Positions 29,817 to 38,413 of a stretch of DNA of 64,000 nucleotides are shown here, one piece after another. Source of the DNA: Sporocytophaga sp. (GTDB lineage: Bacteria; Bacteroidota; Bacteroidia; Cytophagales; Cytophagaceae). A model generated the notes under the pieces. It did no database searches and had not been told where the DNA came from. It saw only the letters and a program-made list of their open reading frames with translations. The stretch is taken from the NCBI GenBank assembly GCA_024707265.1, contig JANQAB010000010.1:744001-808000 (forward strand), read 5' to 3'. Every line of letters begins with the position of its first letter. The first letter of the stretch is position 1. Made by a program: the position numbers and the translations under genes.

Positions 29817-30476
29817 ATGGAAGTAAAAACATTCCACGTATCCAATTCCTTTATCAAAAATCAATGCTATCTTATTTACAGCAATCATGCAGGCATTTTG
29901 GTGGATCCTTCCTGGGATTATAATCTTATTAAAGATTTTCTGGTGGAACAGGGAATTGTTTTGAAAGGGATCTTATTAACACACGCTCATATAGACCATA
30001 CGGACCTCGCACAGAGATTTGCTGTATATTATGATGTGCAGGTTTTCATGTCTTCAACAGAGATTGAAGATTATGGTTTCCATTGCTGGAATCTTGAAAG
30101 AGTATTTCACTTACAGGAATTATTCATTGATTGCTTCAAAATTATTCCGATTTTAACGCCGGGGCATACATCAGGAAGCATATGCTATTTGATCGATCGT
30201 CACCTCTTTTCCGGAGATACTGTATTTATTGAAGGTGTAGGAATATGCAATGCTGAGGGTAGTGATGTAAACAAGATGTTTGATTCCGTTCAATTCCTGA
30301 AATCTTATTTACCCGAGTATACATTATTCTGGCCGGGACATTCCTTTGGCCAATCGCCAGGAAAGAGCCTGCGCTTTCTCCTTGAAAACAATATCTATTT
30401 ACAGATTGAAAGTAGAAAGATTTTTACAGATTTTAGAATGAGAAAAAAACAACCCGATCCGTTCAGCTTCTGCTAA
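29817..30476 (+). CDS. Metallo-beta-lactamase-fold hydrolase (PksB/BaeB-like)
   Basis: 219 aa, similar in size to the glyoxalase II-type MBL proteins found in trans-AT PKS clusters (PksB, BaeB). Binuclear metal motif THAHIDH at residues 55-61, the TPGHTSGS histidine, the FSGDTVF aspartate and the final FWPGHS histidine are all present, so an active thioester or ester hydrolase is expected. A role removing stalled or wrong acyl groups is a reasonable inference. Its 3' end overlaps the convergent acyl-hydrolase gene by 14 bases. Confidence 0.85.
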   Translation: MEVKTFHVSNSFIKNQCYLIYSNHAGILVDPSWDYNLIKDFLVEQGIVLKGILLTHAHIDHTDLAQRFAVYYDVQVFMSSTEIEDYGFHCWNLERVFHLQELFIDCFKIIPILTPGHTSGSICYLIDRHLFSGDTVFIEGVGICNAEGSDVNKMFDSVQFLKSYLPEYTLFWPGHSFGQSPGKSLRFLLENNIYLQIESRKIFTDFRMRKKQPDPFSFC

Positions 30477-31416
30477 CCTTTTCCATCAATAATTCCAGGT
30501 CTTTTAACTTTTGCAACTCCATCCGGAAGGGAGTCATTATCTGAAAGGTATGTGATGCAGAAGTTTTGCTTAAATTGTATTTTACAAAAGTAGCACTCGT
30601 GCCAGAAGGGCCAAGGTCTATATACAGACAGGGGCCTTTCTTCTCAAGCAGCTTTACTACTTCCGGAAAATTGGTATAATTGCTCACTACCTCCCAAAAA
30701 TAAGTGGCGGATAGGCTGCTTATTTCTTCACCCATTAATCCTGACACAAAACCTGGTCGTGGCCTTGACAACTGAAGGTTTTCCATATAATAAATAAACT
30801 CCATGCCGCAACCTTTGGTCAATGGAGAATGAAAAGGATACTGAACAGGAAGGCGTATAAAGTCAATCGCACGTTTTTTTAATTCTGTCTGAAAAGAACT
30901 CAGCTCCTGAAGGGGACCAGAAAGTGTAAAATGGCCTTCAAAATTATCAGCGGCAAGGAAGAGTCCAAATTCGTCATACAGCGATTCTAGCTTCTTCCTG
31001 TCATGGTGCAGTATAGCGATCATGCCACCAGGAATAGCTTCTCTGGTAAAAGATTTGGCCTGCTCAATGGCCGATTCCAAAGCGGTTTCAACGCTCCAGA
31101 CTCCATTTACTGCACCAGCAGCAAATTCCCCAAGACTGTTACCTGAAACATAATCCGCTTGAATTCCTATATCTTGCAGAACCTGGAACATGGCGATTTC
31201 TACCGCAACAATGGCAGGATGTGTCATCAACAGATCGTCGAACACTTCTTGCCGCCCCGAATATAGTTCATCTATCAGAGAGCGGCTTAATAATTTCTGA
31301 ACGATACATTCACTCTGCATCAAACTGTTTCTAAAAACGGTATTATGTTCAAACAGACTTTGCCCCATGCCCCTGTAGTGGCTTCCCTGGCCTGAGAAGA
31401 GAAATACGATTTTCAT
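30463..31416 (-). CDS. AT-like acyl hydrolase (PksD/PedC-type, proofreading)
   Basis: 317 aa, FabD-type fold: FLFSGQGSHYRGMG at the start, nucleophile S94 in SGNSLGEFAAG and the catalytic histidine in QYPFHSPL. The arginine that binds the malonyl carboxylate (E. coli FabD R117) aligns with A120 in IEQAKSFTREAIPGG, so malonyl transfer is unlikely. This is the pattern of acyl hydrolases that clear stalled chains from trans-AT assembly lines. The alternative is an AT using an uncharged unit. A 247-base leader precedes it, with a weak TAGTTTTG box at 31520-31527, so it may be transcribed separately from the rest of the operon. Confidence 0.8.
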   Translation of the reverse strand: MKIVFLFSGQGSHYRGMGQSLFEHNTVFRNSLMQSECIVQKLLSRSLIDELYSGRQEVFDDLLMTHPAIVAVEIAMFQVLQDIGIQADYVSGNSLGEFAAGAVNGVWSVETALESAIEQAKSFTREAIPGGMIAILHHDRKKLESLYDEFGLFLAADNFEGHFTLSGPLQELSSFQTELKKRAIDFIRLPVQYPFHSPLTKGCGMEFIYYMENLQLSRPRPGFVSGLMGEEISSLSATYFWEVVSNYTNFPEVVKLLEKKGPCLYIDLGPSGTSATFVKYNLSKTSASHTFQIMTPFRMELQKLKDLELLMEKVSRS

Positions 31417-31663
31417 TTTTTATAATAGTAGGTATTAAGTCGTAAAAAATGACAATACAATAATGTTACCGCAAAAATTATCAATATTCAGAGGTAACCT
31501 TTTGTATAAAAGAATTAACCAAAACTACTTGTCTTATCCTATATATCGTATACGTTCAAATGCAACATATTATTTAAGAATGCAGAAAAGGTTTAAATCG
31601 TTAAAGCCCTTTCTACAATTCTAAATAATATTTCTTGTACATTCATCAAAACCAATACAACAA

Positions 31664-32093
31664 TCATTTTCCAAAAAGAGCTTCTATGCGCTCCGCAACT
31701 TCAGGCTGATGGAAAGTAATATCATGCATTTTCACTTCCTTTCTTATGAACTCAGGAAGCTTCTCCCTAAGTTCTGTTGCAAGATGCTCTTTAAGGGTCA
31801 TGAGGGATAATCTAGGTTTTTCTGCCAGAACTTTGGCAAGTTTGTAAGCTTCCTGAAGTACCTCTGATTTGGGTACCACTTTCAGAGATACGCCTCTTTC
31901 CTTTAACTCACCACCACGGTAATTTTCTGCGGAGAACAGCATTTCATTTCCGATTACATTGCCGAGTCTGTAGGGGACAACCAAGGTACCTCCCATTCCA
32001 GGAGTAAATCCATATTTCATGAAATTGGTCGCGTAAATATTTTCCTTTCCTAATATGGAAAAATCTGAATAGAGACCAAATACAAATCCCCCC
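31664..32093 (-). CDS. ECH2-type enoyl-CoA hydratase-like decarboxylase, C-terminal part (frameshifted)
   Basis: Continues the gene starting at 32411. With one G removed from the G6 run (32088-32093) the frame runs GHGIGGGFVFGLYSDFSILG, then YATNFMKYGFTPGMGGTLVVP, the segment characteristic of PksI-type ECH2 decarboxylases (the related embedded domain has NFMKYGFTPGMGATYI). The end is PEVAERIEALFGK. This enzyme removes CO2 from the glutaconyl-ACP intermediate in beta-branching. The intact reading frame is about 248 aa, the usual size. Confidence 0.85.
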
Positions 32094-32411
32094 TCCGATT
32101 CCATGGCCTTGCATCGCAGAGATTACAGGGATCTCACACTCTAGAGGAAGAGTAAAAAAGCCCAGTTCGTCAAACTGAATTTCACCTTTGTAAATTCTTA
32201 TAAGTTCTTCTTTTGTGCCTCCGCAGCAGAAATAGCTTTCGTAGCCTGTCAGAACAATAACTTTATAGGCAGGATTTCTCCTTACTTCCTTAAAAGCTTG
32301 TACAATTCCTTTTATCAATTCTTCCGAAAACGTATTCCTTGATGCACGGTCTTCCATAGTTATCTGAACTATACCTGAACCGAGATCTTGTATAGTAACT
32401 ACTTGTCCCAT
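32088..32411 (-). CDS. ECH2-type decarboxylase, N-terminal part (frameshifted)
   Basis: First 108 codons of the PksI-like gene: IVQITMEDRASRNTFSEELIKGIVQAF in outline, FCCGGTKEEL and EIPVISAMQGHGIGGG, where the frame breaks in G6. It matches the embedded ECH of the large PKS in the same positions (MEARASRNMFTRQL, FCMGGSEEAL, VISAIQGHAFGGG). Its start overlaps the end of ECH1 by 13 bases, so the two are translationally coupled. Confidence 0.85.
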
Positions 32412-33193
32412 GGAAATTTTCCGTTTTGTACAAAATTTGTAATATTAGCCTGTACTTTATCCGATTTGACCAATGAATTTATTTTAGATACAGCAAGTTG
32501 TTGCGTCTCACTACTAATGATCCAGAGGCTAGAGATATAGTCTTTCAGTGTCTTTACAGTATCAGTATCCAACCGCACAAGGCGGAGAAGATTCTTACGG
32601 AGGCTTTCATTTACATTCATGCTTAATTCATCCACCAGTCCAATCTGATGGGCTCGCTGTGCAGAAATCCCTTGGGTTATCAAGGTCATCCATTGTGCTT
32701 TCTGACATCCCACCCGTCTTATCAGAAAAGGCAATACCATTGCTGGAAGCAAACCGAACAAAGCCTCCGACAATCCAAACGTTGCTTTTTCATCTGCTAT
32801 AACTATATCGCTGGCTGCTACTAAACCAATGCCGCCCGCATTCACCGTTCCTTCCACTTTAGAAATAATAATTTTGGAACTTAAGGTTAAATGTTTCAGC
32901 ATTTCATAAAACCCACTAGGATCATCACCTACCAGTGCTTCCGTACTATCGGAAGCTACAGCTTTAAAGTCCATCCCAGTGCAGAAATTATTGACCACCC
33001 CTTCAAAAACAAGAACTTTAATTTCCGGATTTGATTCTATTTGATTCAGTACACTCGTTATTTCAGAAATTAGCGTGCCATTGATGCTGTTGTTTGCTTC
33101 AGGCCGGTAAATCTGAAGCGTTATAACTCCTCTTTGTTCCCGAACCTTTATAGTCTCATAGGCTTTTGTTAATACATTCATGGTTATACCCAT
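32399..33193 (-). CDS. ECH1-type enoyl-CoA hydratase-like dehydratase (PksH-like)
   Basis: 264 aa crotonase-fold protein of the HMG-CoA synthase cassette. It would dehydrate the HMG-like intermediate on the ACP before ECH2 decarboxylates it. Seen: FCTGMDFKAV (crotonase oxyanion region), GTVNAGGIGLVAASDIVIADE and SEALFGLLPAMVLPFLIRRVG, which fit PksH rather than PksI. The C-terminal helices are PksH-like too. The start overlaps the HCS gene's end by ten bases. An extra MGIT before MNVLTKAYE may not be used; starting at the second Met (33181) is also possible. Confidence 0.87.
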   Translation of the reverse strand: MGITMNVLTKAYETIKVREQRGVITLQIYRPEANNSINGTLISEITSVLNQIESNPEIKVLVFEGVVNNFCTGMDFKAVASDSTEALVGDDPSGFYEMLKHLTLSSKIIISKVEGTVNAGGIGLVAASDIVIADEKATFGLSEALFGLLPAMVLPFLIRRVGCQKAQWMTLITQGISAQRAHQIGLVDELSMNVNESLRKNLLRLVRLDTDTVKTLKDYISSLWIISSETQQLAVSKINSLVKSDKVQANITNFVQNGKFPWDK

Positions 33194-34428
33194 TCATAAA
33201 TTCGGTGGTAATCTTTAATCTCAGAGAAAACAAGTTTGTTCTTTCCCTTAACATGCTTGTAGGCATCCGCAAACTGAGTCCTATCTACTTTGTAATTTTT
33301 GGTTCCGAACTTTAGCTCACCATTGACAGCAAAGGTTTTTTCGTATTCAGGTATGGAAAGGAGAAAACGGTCATTAAGATGTTTATCCAACCCAAATTGT
33401 CTTTGCTTTGCCTGAGATTGAGCAGTAACAACACCACTGTAAAATTCAGAGCAACAACCTGAGCCGTATGAAAAAATACCTAAGCGTTTTGGTTTATCAA
33501 AGGTTCCGTTATCAATCGTACTAGCTAATGCAAGGTGTGCCGTAGCTCCCATTATATTACCCACACGCTGGCAATAGATCAAAGATGGCATAACACGGCT
33601 ATTAAAATCTGCTTCAATATGCTCCGGTCTTGCTTTTTTGAACTTCCGCATATTCGTACGATGTGCACCTTTTACCATTCCTCCGAAGGGAGCATGGAAA
33701 GCAAGGTAGGAGAAAGAAGATTCGTAATCGGCACCTTCTACTCTTTTCTGATATTCTTTGAAAGAATTTTCTGAACAGTCAAGATAAGATAGCAAGGAAA
33801 GATCTACGTTGCCGGCTTCCTGGTCCGGAACGGGCCTGCATGTGTCCATTACTTCATAGCCATAATACCCGTTGGCACCTTTATCCACCTGAAAAACCAC
33901 AGGATTATCACTAACAAGCAGTGCGACTGCACCTGAACCGGTGCTAGGTTCTGCAAAAGCAAGTTCCATAGAACCATCTACTGCGCCAAGACGCATGATG
34001 TCTGTGCAAATTACAAGAGCTTTTCTGCCAGGAGCTGTCTGAGATAAGATAAAGTTAACAGCCATCTGAAATCCAGCTGTACCGGAATAACAGGCGTTCT
34101 TCAATTCGAAAAGTCGGCAATTTCTGTTCAGTCCTAAATAATGCTGAATATAAGTACTCATGGATTTACCGAAATCGATTCCCGACTCGGTACAGGTGAT
34201 GATCATATCAATCCTGTTTCTTTCATCTTCGGTCAAACTATCGATAATAGGTTTGGCCGCATTTACGCCATTAGATATCGGGTCCTCGTAAGGCATTGGA
34301 ACCGTTTTTTCTTTCATTAAAAGGTTTGCGAAACGGTCGTTATCCAGTTTCCTTACTTTCGCCAGTTCTTCCACATTTAGCGCCGCAGACCCGCAATAAA
34401 TATTCATGGCTTCTATTCCTGCATTCAT
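33184..34428 (-). CDS. HMG-CoA synthase-like beta-branching enzyme (HCS, PksG-like)
   Basis: 414 aa. It condenses an acetyl or similar unit from a donor ACP onto the beta-keto group of an ACP-bound polyketide, creating a beta-branch. Catalytic C113 lies in LKNACYSGTAGF and the base glutamate E81 in TCTESGIDFG; the AFHAPFGGMVKGAHR histidine region is present. The GIEAMNIYCGSAALNVEELAKVR start is typical of PKS-associated HCS enzymes. It lies between the decarboxylating KS gene (28-base gap) and ECH1 (overlap). Confidence 0.93.
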   Translation of the reverse strand: MNAGIEAMNIYCGSAALNVEELAKVRKLDNDRFANLLMKEKTVPMPYEDPISNGVNAAKPIIDSLTEDERNRIDMIITCTESGIDFGKSMSTYIQHYLGLNRNCRLFELKNACYSGTAGFQMAVNFILSQTAPGRKALVICTDIMRLGAVDGSMELAFAEPSTGSGAVALLVSDNPVVFQVDKGANGYYGYEVMDTCRPVPDQEAGNVDLSLLSYLDCSENSFKEYQKRVEGADYESSFSYLAFHAPFGGMVKGAHRTNMRKFKKARPEHIEADFNSRVMPSLIYCQRVGNIMGATAHLALASTIDNGTFDKPKRLGIFSYGSGCCSEFYSGVVTAQSQAKQRQFGLDKHLNDRFLLSIPEYEKTFAVNGELKFGTKNYKVDRTQFADAYKHVKGKNKLVFSEIKDYHRIYEWV

Positions 34429-34456
34429 GATCTTGTCTTTAATTGTTTTTCAATGA

Positions 34457-35719
34457 TTAATTATTCTTTAAAATAATGGATGTGTTGATACCACCGAAGC
34501 CAAAGCTATTGCTCAAGGCATAACCCAGATTCACTTGCTGCGCTTTATCCAGGATCCAATCTATCTTATCAGATACCGGATTCTGTAAATTATGCGACGG
34601 ATGGAGAAAGCCTTCCTGCATCTGAATTACTGTTGCAATGGCTTCTACCAGCCCTGCTGCTGACAATCCATGACCGATAAGTGATTTGGTACTGTTTGCT
34701 TTTACACCTTCCAATCCGGCTAAAAGCAGGGCTTCTACCTCAGTTTTGTCTCCTGTAGGAGAAGCCGTCCCATGAGTGTTGGTGTAGTCAATCTGATTAG
34801 GCCTGATCCCGCTGGCTTTTATCGCTTTCAGCATAGCTGTTTTTTCTCCTTCGACAGAAGGATTGGGATTTCTGTTAGCATCCATGCTTACTCCATATCC
34901 TTCCAGAGAGGCATAAGACTTTTTCCTTCTTTTAATGGCATGTTCACCAGATTCTAAGATTATACATCCCGAAACTTGTCCGTAAACAAAACCACAATGC
35001 CCTGTATCGAAGGGTCGGCAAAGTCCGGAAGGAGTTGAATTTTCGTCTACCCGAGCCATGGCCCCTAATGCGGTAAACCCCTGAAGTTCGTACACAGAAA
35101 GCTCCATCAACGGAGCAACTACAACTACTACATCATACTCACCGCTGTTGATCAGCCGGTGTCCTTGTATGAGCGCAAAATTACCGCTTGCTGATGCTCC
35201 GCCAATAGAATGACCTTCTCCCCGGATACCCAAAAGCTCAGACAAAGCTCCGGAAGTATCAGTATCAAAAAAGTTTAATCCATAGTTGGGATTAATAAAT
35301 TGCAACTTGTCCCGATACTCTTCCTGAACATTCTGAAGCATTGCCTGTTGAGTGTTACTTCCTCCCAATACAATGGCAACTTTTGTCAGATCAATGTCCG
35401 CATCGTGTAATCCTGCATCTGCCCATGCTTCCAAGGCGGAATAGATTCCATTTGCAGTACTTGCAGAGATGTTTCTCAGGCGTTTGGCACTTGAAATAAT
35501 TTTCTCATTGATACTTAAGCTTCCGATGGCTTCCTTGAATGTAAAATCCTTGACCTTAGCTACCGGGTATCTGAATAATTGTCCGCCTCTTTCAAATTCC
35601 TGTATCGAAAAGTTTGTAATACCTTCCCTCAAGGAAGTGCGGAATTCATTAATACCAATTCCCACAGGGCTGATCGCTCCTAAACCTGTTATCTGAACAG
35701 GGACTCTTGCAAAGCTCAT
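34457..35719 (-). CDS. Decarboxylating ketosynthase of the beta-branch cassette (PksF-like, Cys to Ser)
   Basis: 420 aa KS-fold protein. The nucleophile position reads IGGASASGNF, so S176 stands where condensing KS enzymes have the active cysteine (DTACSSS). The histidines are retained in the NTHGTASPTGD and SLIGHGLSAAG motifs. In beta-branch cassettes such KS variants decarboxylate malonyl-ACP to acetyl-ACP, the donor for HCS. Neighbouring ACP and HCS genes support this role. A gap of 46 bases separates it from the ACP gene upstream. Confidence 0.92.
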   Translation of the reverse strand: MSFARVPVQITGLGAISPVGIGINEFRTSLREGITNFSIQEFERGGQLFRYPVAKVKDFTFKEAIGSLSINEKIISSAKRLRNISASTANGIYSALEAWADAGLHDADIDLTKVAIVLGGSNTQQAMLQNVQEEYRDKLQFINPNYGLNFFDTDTSGALSELLGIRGEGHSIGGASASGNFALIQGHRLINSGEYDVVVVVAPLMELSVYELQGFTALGAMARVDENSTPSGLCRPFDTGHCGFVYGQVSGCIILESGEHAIKRRKKSYASLEGYGVSMDANRNPNPSVEGEKTAMLKAIKASGIRPNQIDYTNTHGTASPTGDKTEVEALLLAGLEGVKANSTKSLIGHGLSAAGLVEAIATVIQMQEGFLHPSHNLQNPVSDKIDWILDKAQQVNLGYALSNSFGFGGINTSIILKNN

Positions 35720-35765
35720 GCTGCTTATGTTTTTTACTAGCCCTACTTTACCCGAAAACCGGACA

Positions 35766-36011
35766 TTACCTCTTTTCCATTTTTTCTGCCATCATATCTG
35801 CCAGATCCTTTATGGATTGTGCTTTTGCAAATTCAATACGGGACACTTCCAGATTGAGTCGCTCTAATGTCAATGTAATCAACTCACCACGATCGATAGA
35901 ATTGGCGCCGATATCAACTAACGTGTCTTCGACAGAGATTTCCTGGCCTTCAAGCTCAGGCATAATTTCAATGAGATTTTCTTTGATTAAGCCAATGATT
36001 TGATTTTTCAT
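35766..36011 (-). CDS. Discrete donor acyl carrier protein of the beta-branch cassette
   Basis: 81 aa. The phosphopantetheine serine is S38 in DIGANSIDRGELI, with the acidic helix 2 typical of ACPs. Its position beside the decarboxylating KS and HCS identifies it as the acetyl donor ACP (AcpK-like). It differs from the internal PKS ACPs, which read GLDSI or GFDSI. The small size and standard fold leave little doubt that it is an ACP; the specific donor role is from context. Confidence 0.92.
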   Translation of the reverse strand: MKNQIIGLIKENLIEIMPELEGQEISVEDTLVDIGANSIDRGELITLTLERLNLEVSRIEFAKAQSIKDLADMMAEKMEKR

Positions 36012-36030
36012 GTGTTTGTAGTTTTAATTG

Positions 36031-38331
36031 TTAATTATGGTTTGTTTTTGAATTATTGATTGTAATAAGCATTCCCTGAAGCAACTGAGCAGCTTCTTCC
36101 ATTATCTTCAGACCTATCTTATCTACATGGCGGTTTCTCCAGCTTTCCAGAGCTGTTCCTTTTACCCATTGATTAAAAGCTCCGAGAGCAGGTCCGGTAT
36201 GTACCTGAAAATTCACCTTGTCGTCTGCATTGCCCTCAAAAGCCAGCTTATTGCTGTAGCCGAAATACCAGCGAAATACCAATGCCATTTTGTGCCTTGA
36301 GTTCTGTTCAGCTTTTGCAAGCTCGGTTTCTCTCCCTTTATTCCTGAAATAAGATTTCGTTTCCTCCCAAATGGTATGAATGGATTTCCTAAAATAATTC
36401 TTCTCCAGTTGATCGATCGTTTTCACCGGTATTTCATCCAGTGAATTATACTGATTGTAAAGCGCATAGAGCTTATTAGCTCTGGCAGGAAAAAGCACCC
36501 CTTTCTTTAATACCTGTACTCTTGCACCCAACTCAAACATATCACCCGCCGGAGCATACTCAGTATCCTGTACATTAATCTCCTGCAATAAATCTTTTAC
36601 CAATGTACTTGTACCAGACTCGACTGTGCATTGATTAATAGAACCGGTAAGCACAAAATCGGCCCCCATGACAAAAGCACAGGCAACAGCTTGCGGAGTT
36701 CCTATGCCTCCCGCCAGGCCTACACGTATTTCTTTTAGATACCCGTATTCCTTTTCCACACTTTTTCGCAGCTCCTGGATGGATGGCAGCAGTACAAGCG
36801 CAACACCACCGTCTGTGTGACCTCCTGAATCGGCCTCAACACAAATATCAAAGCTCATGGGAATCGTTTTTGAAAGCGAAGCCTGTTCCTGTGTTATCAA
36901 TCCCTCTTCAAGCAGTTCCTTTACTATCTTAGCAGGAGCCGGGCGCATGAAGGCTTCGGCAACTTCCGGCCGCGAAACTTTACCAAGAATTTTATGATCA
37001 CACTTTGTATGACCGTTGTTGTCTTTTCTTAATCCCGTGAGGCGGTATAGCACAAGGGGTTTGGTGATCTGCATGAAGGCTGCAGCTTCCACATTTTTAA
37101 TCCCCAGTTTCATGAAAAGCTTTACCGTTTCCATTTCTGTATCGGGCTCCACGAGGTTATGAATCAGATTCATTCCATAGGCTTCATTACCGGTAAGTTC
37201 ATTCTGAATAAAAGTGATATCATTTTCCATTTCGAGCAAAGACATACCTGCAGTACCTAAAAATCCAAGCATGCCCGCTTTTGCCAACCTTATTACAAGT
37301 TCTTTAGAAGCAATGCCTCTGTACATGCCTCCTGCCAGGTAAGCATATTTCAATCCGAACTCTTTCCGGAAAGCCGCGCTACCAAGGCACATCGCGAGGG
37401 TATCTTCCCCGAACCGAGTGTTTAGCTTCTCTCCTTTTTTCCCATTTTCGGTTTCCGGTTTTGTAATTTTTAACTTTTTCTCTTCTACAATGGGAGTACA
37501 TTTCTCTTTGATTTCATTAACCATCTTTGTGAGAATGACACTACCTACTTCCACATATTCCTCAACTCCCTTTCCAATTAAATATCGTATAGTATCTGTC
37601 CATTGCACTGAGCTGGCGATTTGGGTACTGAGCAAATCCGCTATCTGATTGTCATCGTAAGGGCGTGCAGTAACATTGGAAATGACAGGGACACGCAATT
37701 GCGAGAACTTAAATTCCTTCAAAAACATAGCAAACTCAGCAGAAGCAGGCTTCATGTATCTCGAATGAAAAGGCGCACTTACATTTAAAGGTATAATTCG
37801 TATACCTTTGCTATCAAAATCATTCACTACCTTACTGATTGCCTCTTGCTGTCCCGCTATGACTACCTGGGAAGGTGTATTGTAATTGGCGATATCGGCA
37901 TCAGCGTATCCTCCGTTTTCCAGCATTTGTTTCAAAGTCAGTGTATCTAAGCCTAACACCGCTGCCATTCCTCCACCGGATGCTGCAGCCATCAAAGCGC
38001 CGCGCTTTTTAACAAGCTGCAACCCAGTCTCAAAATCAAACGCTCCAGCTGCAAGCAAGGCATTGTATTCCCCGAGACTATGGCCAATAAAAAAAGCAGT
38101 ATCATCTCCTTGATACTTGCTCAGATAATCCAATGCATTTACTACATACAGTGCAGGTTGAGTAAATTCCGTTTTACCCAAGCGCCGTTCAGGATCTTTG
38201 ACACATAATTCTTCTATATCATAGCCAAGGATTTCGGAAGCAAGGGCTGTCTCTTTGGGAAAAGCTTTGAACAGCTCTTTTCCCATTCCTTTGTATTGAG
38301 ATCCCTGTCCCGGAAACATTATTGCTTTCAT
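36031..38331 (-). CDS. Trans-acting malonyl acyltransferase fused to PfaD-type enoyl reductase (AT-ER)
   Basis: 766 aa, two domains. Residues 1-280 are an acyltransferase with FPGQGSQYKGMG, nucleophile S85 in FIGHSLGEYN, R110 (malonyl carboxylate contact) in LVKKRGALMA and the FHSRYMKPA histidine, so it can load malonyl units on the integrated ACPs. From about residue 305 it is a flavin-dependent, nitronate-monooxygenase-fold ER: LAGGMYRGIASKELVIRLAKAGMLG, IGTPQAVACAFVMGADFVLTGSINQ in outline. This fusion is the PksE-type enzyme that serves trans-AT lines whose modules lack AT domains, which is true of every module here. Confidence 0.95.
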   Translation of the reverse strand: MKAIMFPGQGSQYKGMGKELFKAFPKETALASEILGYDIEELCVKDPERRLGKTEFTQPALYVVNALDYLSKYQGDDTAFFIGHSLGEYNALLAAGAFDFETGLQLVKKRGALMAAASGGGMAAVLGLDTLTLKQMLENGGYADADIANYNTPSQVVIAGQQEAISKVVNDFDSKGIRIIPLNVSAPFHSRYMKPASAEFAMFLKEFKFSQLRVPVISNVTARPYDDNQIADLLSTQIASSVQWTDTIRYLIGKGVEEYVEVGSVILTKMVNEIKEKCTPIVEEKKLKITKPETENGKKGEKLNTRFGEDTLAMCLGSAAFRKEFGLKYAYLAGGMYRGIASKELVIRLAKAGMLGFLGTAGMSLLEMENDITFIQNELTGNEAYGMNLIHNLVEPDTEMETVKLFMKLGIKNVEAAAFMQITKPLVLYRLTGLRKDNNGHTKCDHKILGKVSRPEVAEAFMRPAPAKIVKELLEEGLITQEQASLSKTIPMSFDICVEADSGGHTDGGVALVLLPSIQELRKSVEKEYGYLKEIRVGLAGGIGTPQAVACAFVMGADFVLTGSINQCTVESGTSTLVKDLLQEINVQDTEYAPAGDMFELGARVQVLKKGVLFPARANKLYALYNQYNSLDEIPVKTIDQLEKNYFRKSIHTIWEETKSYFRNKGRETELAKAEQNSRHKMALVFRWYFGYSNKLAFEGNADDKVNFQVHTGPALGAFNQWVKGTALESWRNRHVDKIGLKIMEEAAQLLQGMLITINNSKTNHN

Positions 38332-38413
38332 AAATATTTATCGTTTTTATTATCTCCTTCAATCATAAAATTAGCCTCCAGGTACTATTCCTCCGGCAAT
38401 ATGTATATCCGCA

